64,000 nucleotides of DNA, taken from the NCBI RefSeq assembly GCF_008085905.1, contig NZ_VSFF01000004.1, forward strand, positions 434,001-498,000, in the 5' to 3' direction. The translations under genes and the position numbers were made by a program. This document shows positions 60,831 through 64,000 of the stretch, in pieces. How positions within the stretch are numbered: the first letter of the stretch is position 1; every line of letters begins with the position of its first letter. The DNA comes from Actinomadura syzygii (GTDB lineage: Bacteria; Actinomycetota; Actinomycetes; Streptosporangiales; Streptosporangiaceae). The notes under the pieces were generated by a model that was given only the letters and a program-made list of their open reading frames with translations, was not told the origin of the DNA and made no database searches.

Positions 60831-63785
60831 ATGTTGGTCAGAAGAGCAGAGACTCTTGAGAACCTTCACGACCTACTGATCAGTTCCGCCCGGGGGGACG
60901 GGGCCGTCGCCGCGATCAGCGGCCCGACCGCGATCGGGAAGACCGCCCTGCTCAACGCCGTCGCGGAACGCGCGGCGGGGACGGGGAGCCTGGTGCTCAG
61001 CGCGCTCGGCTCCTGGGACGAGCGCCACGTGCCCTACGGCGTGCTCGGCCAACTGTTCCCGTCGATGGAACTGCGCCGCTCGAAGCCGCGAGGTCCGGCG
61101 AAGCCCTGCTCGGGGGCGGGCACGCCGGACACGGGCGACGACGACGCGGCCGCCCTCGACACCGGCGGTCAGAACGACGGCGCCTCGGACACGGGCGACG
61201 GGAACACCATCTGGAACGGCAGGTACACCGAGAGCAAGGACGCCTGGAACAAGGACACCGGGAGCAAGGAGCCGAACGACGGGGAGCCGCTCGCGATCGC
61301 CCGTGCCGCGCACGAGATCATCACGCGGCTGACGCGGCGGCACCATCTGCTGATCACCGTCGACGACGTCCAGCACGCCGACGCCGCCTCGCTCTGGTGC
61401 CTGCGGTACGTGGCGCAGCGCCTCTCGCCGCTCTCGCTCGCGCTGGTGTTCACGCACGGCGCGTCCATCGAGGAGAAGCCGCCGAGCATCCTGCACGACC
61501 TGCTCTACCGGCCGAACGTCCGGCGCTTCCACCTCGAACCGCTGTCCCTGGACGACATCGCCCACCTGGCCGAGGACGAGGGCCGGACGTCGTGCGCCCA
61601 CACGCCCGACCTCGTCGCGGAGATCCACGCGCTCACCGCGGGGAACCCGCTGCTCGTCGAGGCCCTGCTCGAAGAGCACCGGGTCTGCGGCGAGCCCGGC
61701 GCGGACGACCCGCGCGACCTCGGCACCGGGCCCGACGCCGGGCACGGCCTGCCCACCGGGCACGTCTTCCACCAGGCGGTGCTCGCGTGCGTGCACCGGC
61801 TCGGCCCGAGCGCGGTCCGGCTCGCGCACAGCATCGCGCTCCTGGACGACTCGGCCAGCACCCTGCTGCTCAGCCGGTTGAGCGGCATCGACCCGGACCT
61901 GGTGGACCGGCTCATCCGGATGCTCACCAAGATCGGCGTCCTCGACGGCCCGCGGTTCCGCCGCGTCGCCGTCCGGCAGGCGGTGCTGCACGAGATCCCG
62001 CCGGGCGACGGGGCGGACCTGCGGCACCGCGCCGCCCGCCTCCTGCACGAGGCCGGGGCGCCCGCCCGGGTCGTCGCGCCGCACCTGCTCGGCGCGGGTC
62101 CGCTGCGGGAGGGCTGGGTGCTGCCGGTGCTGCAGGAGGCCGCGCACGAGGCGCTCGTCGACAACGACGTGACGCGGGTCATCCGGTACCTGGAGCTCGC
62201 CAACGAGTGCTGCACGGACGAGGCGCAGCGCACGGCGGTCAAGGTGCAGTACGCGGGCGTCCAGTGGCAGCTCAGGCCCGCCGCGTCGGCGCAGCACTTC
62301 GCCGCGCTGAAGGCCCCGCTGCTCGCCGGGCGGCTCCCCGCCGACGACACGCTGCAACTCGCGCAGGGGATGCTGTTCCATCTCGACTTCGACGACGCCC
62401 TGGCGGTCATCGAGCATCTCGGCACCGGGCAGCAGGCCGACTGGGAGTCCGACATCGAGCTGCACGGCACCCGGCTGCTGCTCGCCGCCGAGTATCCGGG
62501 CGTACTGGAGCGGATGAGCCGTCCGCTGCCCGGCGTCGAGGTCTCGGTGACGTCGCCGTCCGGGCTGCGCGCCTCGCACGCCCTGGTGCGGATCCTCGAA
62601 CGGGGCGCCGACGAGTACGCGATCGCCACGGCCGAGCAGGTGCTGCAGAGCACCGAGAAGCGGCCCCCGGCGATGACCAGGGGACGCCGCCTCGCCGCGC
62701 TGCTGTCGCTGATCTACGCCGACCGGCTGGACGCGGCCGGCGACTGGTGCGAGCGGCTCACCGCCGAGATCGGCGAGCACGACGCGCCCGCCGGTCGGGC
62801 GGTGATGGACTGCGTGAGCGCGCTCGTCGCGCTGCGCCGCGGCCGCCTCGCGCACGCGGTGGAGGAGGCGACGACGGCGCTCGCCGTCCTGTCCGGGCAG
62901 AAGTGGAACGTCAGCGGCGCGATGGCGGTCGCGATCCTGGTCGAGGCGCACACCGCGATGGGCGATCACCAGGCGGCGGCGCGGCAGCTGACGTTAGAGG
63001 TTCCGCCGGAGCTGTTCCTCACCCGGGCCGGTCTCCACTACCTGTACGCGCGCGGACGCCACCTCCTCGCCACCGACAACACCTACATGGCGCTGTCGGA
63101 CTTCATGAAGTGCGGCGAGCTGATGCGGCGCTGGAACATCGACACTCCGGCGCTCGTCCCGTGGCGGCTCGGCGCGGCGGAGGCGTGGCGGCGGCTCGGC
63201 GACCACGAGCAGGCGACCCGGCTCGTCGAGGAGCAGCTCGCCCGGGCCGACACCGGCCTGCGGCGGTCGCGCGGGATGGCGTTGCAGACGCTCGCCTCGG
63301 TGCGGACGGCGGCGCAGCGTCCCACCATCCTCCAGGACGCGCTGCAACTGCTGGAGGCCAGCGGCGCCCGGTACGAGACGGCCGGGGTGCTCGCCGACCT
63401 GAGCGGCGCGTACCAGAAGCTCGGCGACAAGGCGAAGGCCCGCCGCACCGCGCGCCGGGCGTGGCGGATCGCGAAGAGCTGCAACGCGGAGGCGATGTGC
63501 CAGGCGCTGCTGCCGACCGCGTCGCCGCAGCCCGCCGCGACGAGCGCCGCCGGCGGCGACGGCGCGGCGGCGGGGTACGACACCTTCGCCCGGCTGAGCG
63601 ACTCCGAACGGCGCGTCGCGATGCTGGCGGCCCAGGCGTACACGAACCGCGAGATCGCCGACAAGCTGTTCATCACGGTCAGCACCGTCGAGCAGCACCT
63701 GACCCGCGTCTACCGCAAGATGGAGATCAGAAACCGCGAGCAGCTCCTCGCGGCCATCCACATCGACAACTCCCAGGCCGTCTGA
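60831..63785 (+). CDS. LAL-type LuxR family transcriptional regulator (ATPase plus HTH)
   Basis: A 984-residue regulator. The N-terminal ATPase has Walker A GPTAIGKT (residues 31-38) and Walker B LLITVDDVQ (173-181). A long helical repeat region with TPR-like character follows, and the LuxR helix-turn-helix occupies the last 65 residues (LSDSERRVAMLAAQAYTNREIADKLFITVSTVEQHLTRVYRKM). Between residues about 86 and 151 there is a polar insertion rich in D-T-G repeats. The ATG at 60831 follows AAAGGGGGAAG; the frame stays open to 60660, but that stretch lacks resemblance to the family. Such regulators often control biosynthetic clusters. Confidence 0.87.
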   Translation: MLVRRAETLENLHDLLISSARGDGAVAAISGPTAIGKTALLNAVAERAAGTGSLVLSALGSWDERHVPYGVLGQLFPSMELRRSKPRGPAKPCSGAGTPDTGDDDAAALDTGGQNDGASDTGDGNTIWNGRYTESKDAWNKDTGSKEPNDGEPLAIARAAHEIITRLTRRHHLLITVDDVQHADAASLWCLRYVAQRLSPLSLALVFTHGASIEEKPPSILHDLLYRPNVRRFHLEPLSLDDIAHLAEDEGRTSCAHTPDLVAEIHALTAGNPLLVEALLEEHRVCGEPGADDPRDLGTGPDAGHGLPTGHVFHQAVLACVHRLGPSAVRLAHSIALLDDSASTLLLSRLSGIDPDLVDRLIRMLTKIGVLDGPRFRRVAVRQAVLHEIPPGDGADLRHRAARLLHEAGAPARVVAPHLLGAGPLREGWVLPVLQEAAHEALVDNDVTRVIRYLELANECCTDEAQRTAVKVQYAGVQWQLRPAASAQHFAALKAPLLAGRLPADDTLQLAQGMLFHLDFDDALAVIEHLGTGQQADWESDIELHGTRLLLAAEYPGVLERMSRPLPGVEVSVTSPSGLRASHALVRILERGADEYAIATAEQVLQSTEKRPPAMTRGRRLAALLSLIYADRLDAAGDWCERLTAEIGEHDAPAGRAVMDCVSALVALRRGRLAHAVEEATTALAVLSGQKWNVSGAMAVAILVEAHTAMGDHQAAARQLTLEVPPELFLTRAGLHYLYARGRHLLATDNTYMALSDFMKCGELMRRWNIDTPALVPWRLGAAEAWRRLGDHEQATRLVEEQLARADTGLRRSRGMALQTLASVRTAAQRPTILQDALQLLEASGARYETAGVLADLSGAYQKLGDKAKARRTARRAWRIAKSCNAEAMCQALLPTASPQPAATSAAGGDGAAAGYDTFARLSDSERRVAMLAAQAYTNREIADKLFITVSTVEQHLTRVYRKMEIRNREQLLAAIHIDNSQAV

Positions 63786-63892
63786 CGGACCGTCCGACGG
63801 CACCCAGAACCCCCAGTTCCCGACCCCGGCCTCCAAGCCCGCCGATCGCAGCCCCTGCCAGCGCCTCCCGAGCGCGGCGGGGGCCTTCTCAT

Positions 63893-64000
63893 CTACTCGC
63901 CCGCCTCATCCGTCCGCGCTCGCATCCGGCCGTCGGGGTCGGTGTAGCGGCGGATGTCGATGACGTCCGCGCCGGAGACGTCCGGGTCGAAGAAGGGCAG
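63893..64000 (-). CDS. hypothetical protein, C-terminal 35 codons (partial)
   Basis: A minus-strand frame enters from the right edge and stops with TAG at 63895-63893. It reads LPFFDPDVSGADVIDIRRYT then DPDGRMRARTDEAGE. No family is recognised from so short a tail. It converges with the LuxR regulator gene. Confidence 0.5.
   Translation of the reverse strand: MPFFDPDVSGADVIDIRRYTDPDGRMRARTDEAGE

Noticed and set aside
60873..62969. 698-codon open frame antisense to the LuxR regulator
   Set aside because: No domains or ribosome site; explained by the third-position GC bias of the regulator gene.

Overview
The window is high-GC DNA from an actinomycete. Evidence includes frequent GTG starts, ATGA/GTGA stop-start overlaps, strong AGGAGG ribosome binding sites, several ECF sigma factors, a mycothiol-dependent isomerase-type enzyme, a DUF574 SAM methyltransferase, three DUF4360 secreted proteins and a rifamycin monooxygenase. 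An Actinomadura-like member of the Streptosporangiales is my best guess; this rests on gene content only, since no rRNA or tRNA was seen.

Layout. 1-1831: end of a DrrAB-type drug-export ABC operon, closed by a 32-nt perfect palindrome. 1868-5914: a small-molecule methyltransferase, divergent from a tight PNPOx / aryl-acid AMP ligase / short class II DAHP synthase operon, which looks like the edge of a biosynthetic cluster using a shikimate-derived aryl acid. 5929-14660: DUF2461, an ECF sigma factor with partners, a TrmH-type RNA methyltransferase, a 5'-truncated LysR gene, a TetR/MFS pair with two matched operators, a GlxA-type regulator divergent from a quinone reductase, and a TIGR04222-like protein. 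14661-18000: secreted ricin-type lectin and DUF4360 proteins, then a junkyard of gene fragments (LivG-type ATPase, CDF metal transporter). 18072-21718: ICMT-like methyltransferase, SigG-like sigma factor, mycothiol-type isomerase, RidA, DedA.

21743-34550: a secreted dimethylformamidase-like lipoprotein; a rifamycin monooxygenase (rox) preceded by a leader peptide and a start-codon-sequestering hairpin; a sulfotransferase and a beta-propeller protein; a three-gene operon (secreted DMFase-like protein, MFS transporter, TolB-like propeller); and a tandem pair of DUF4360 genes. 34846-42065: STAS antagonist, FBP zinc-finger protein, broken mprF-like and PIN-like genes, an orphan OmpR-type regulator, small membrane and secreted proteins, VanZ. 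42312-53174: secreted M1 peptidase, lectin-like secreted protein, ECF sigma plus membrane partner, Tat-exported PHP metallohydrolase with a natural His6 stretch, GT-C membrane protein, DUF574 methyltransferase, VOC protein, and another ECF sigma with a proline-rich N-terminus. 53154-58963: a 92-bp tandem duplication at the symporter/sigma boundary, a solute:sodium symporter, DUF3311, CstA-YbdD and CorA. 58964-64000: nearly 1.9 kb of gene-poor DNA, then a large LAL-type LuxR regulator that may head another cluster, and a partial gene at the right edge.

The most interesting single signal is the rox leader region (25011-25188), which has the architecture of a translational attenuator. The 92-bp duplication that copies an ATGA coupling junction, and the fragment mosaic at 17361-17998, come next.
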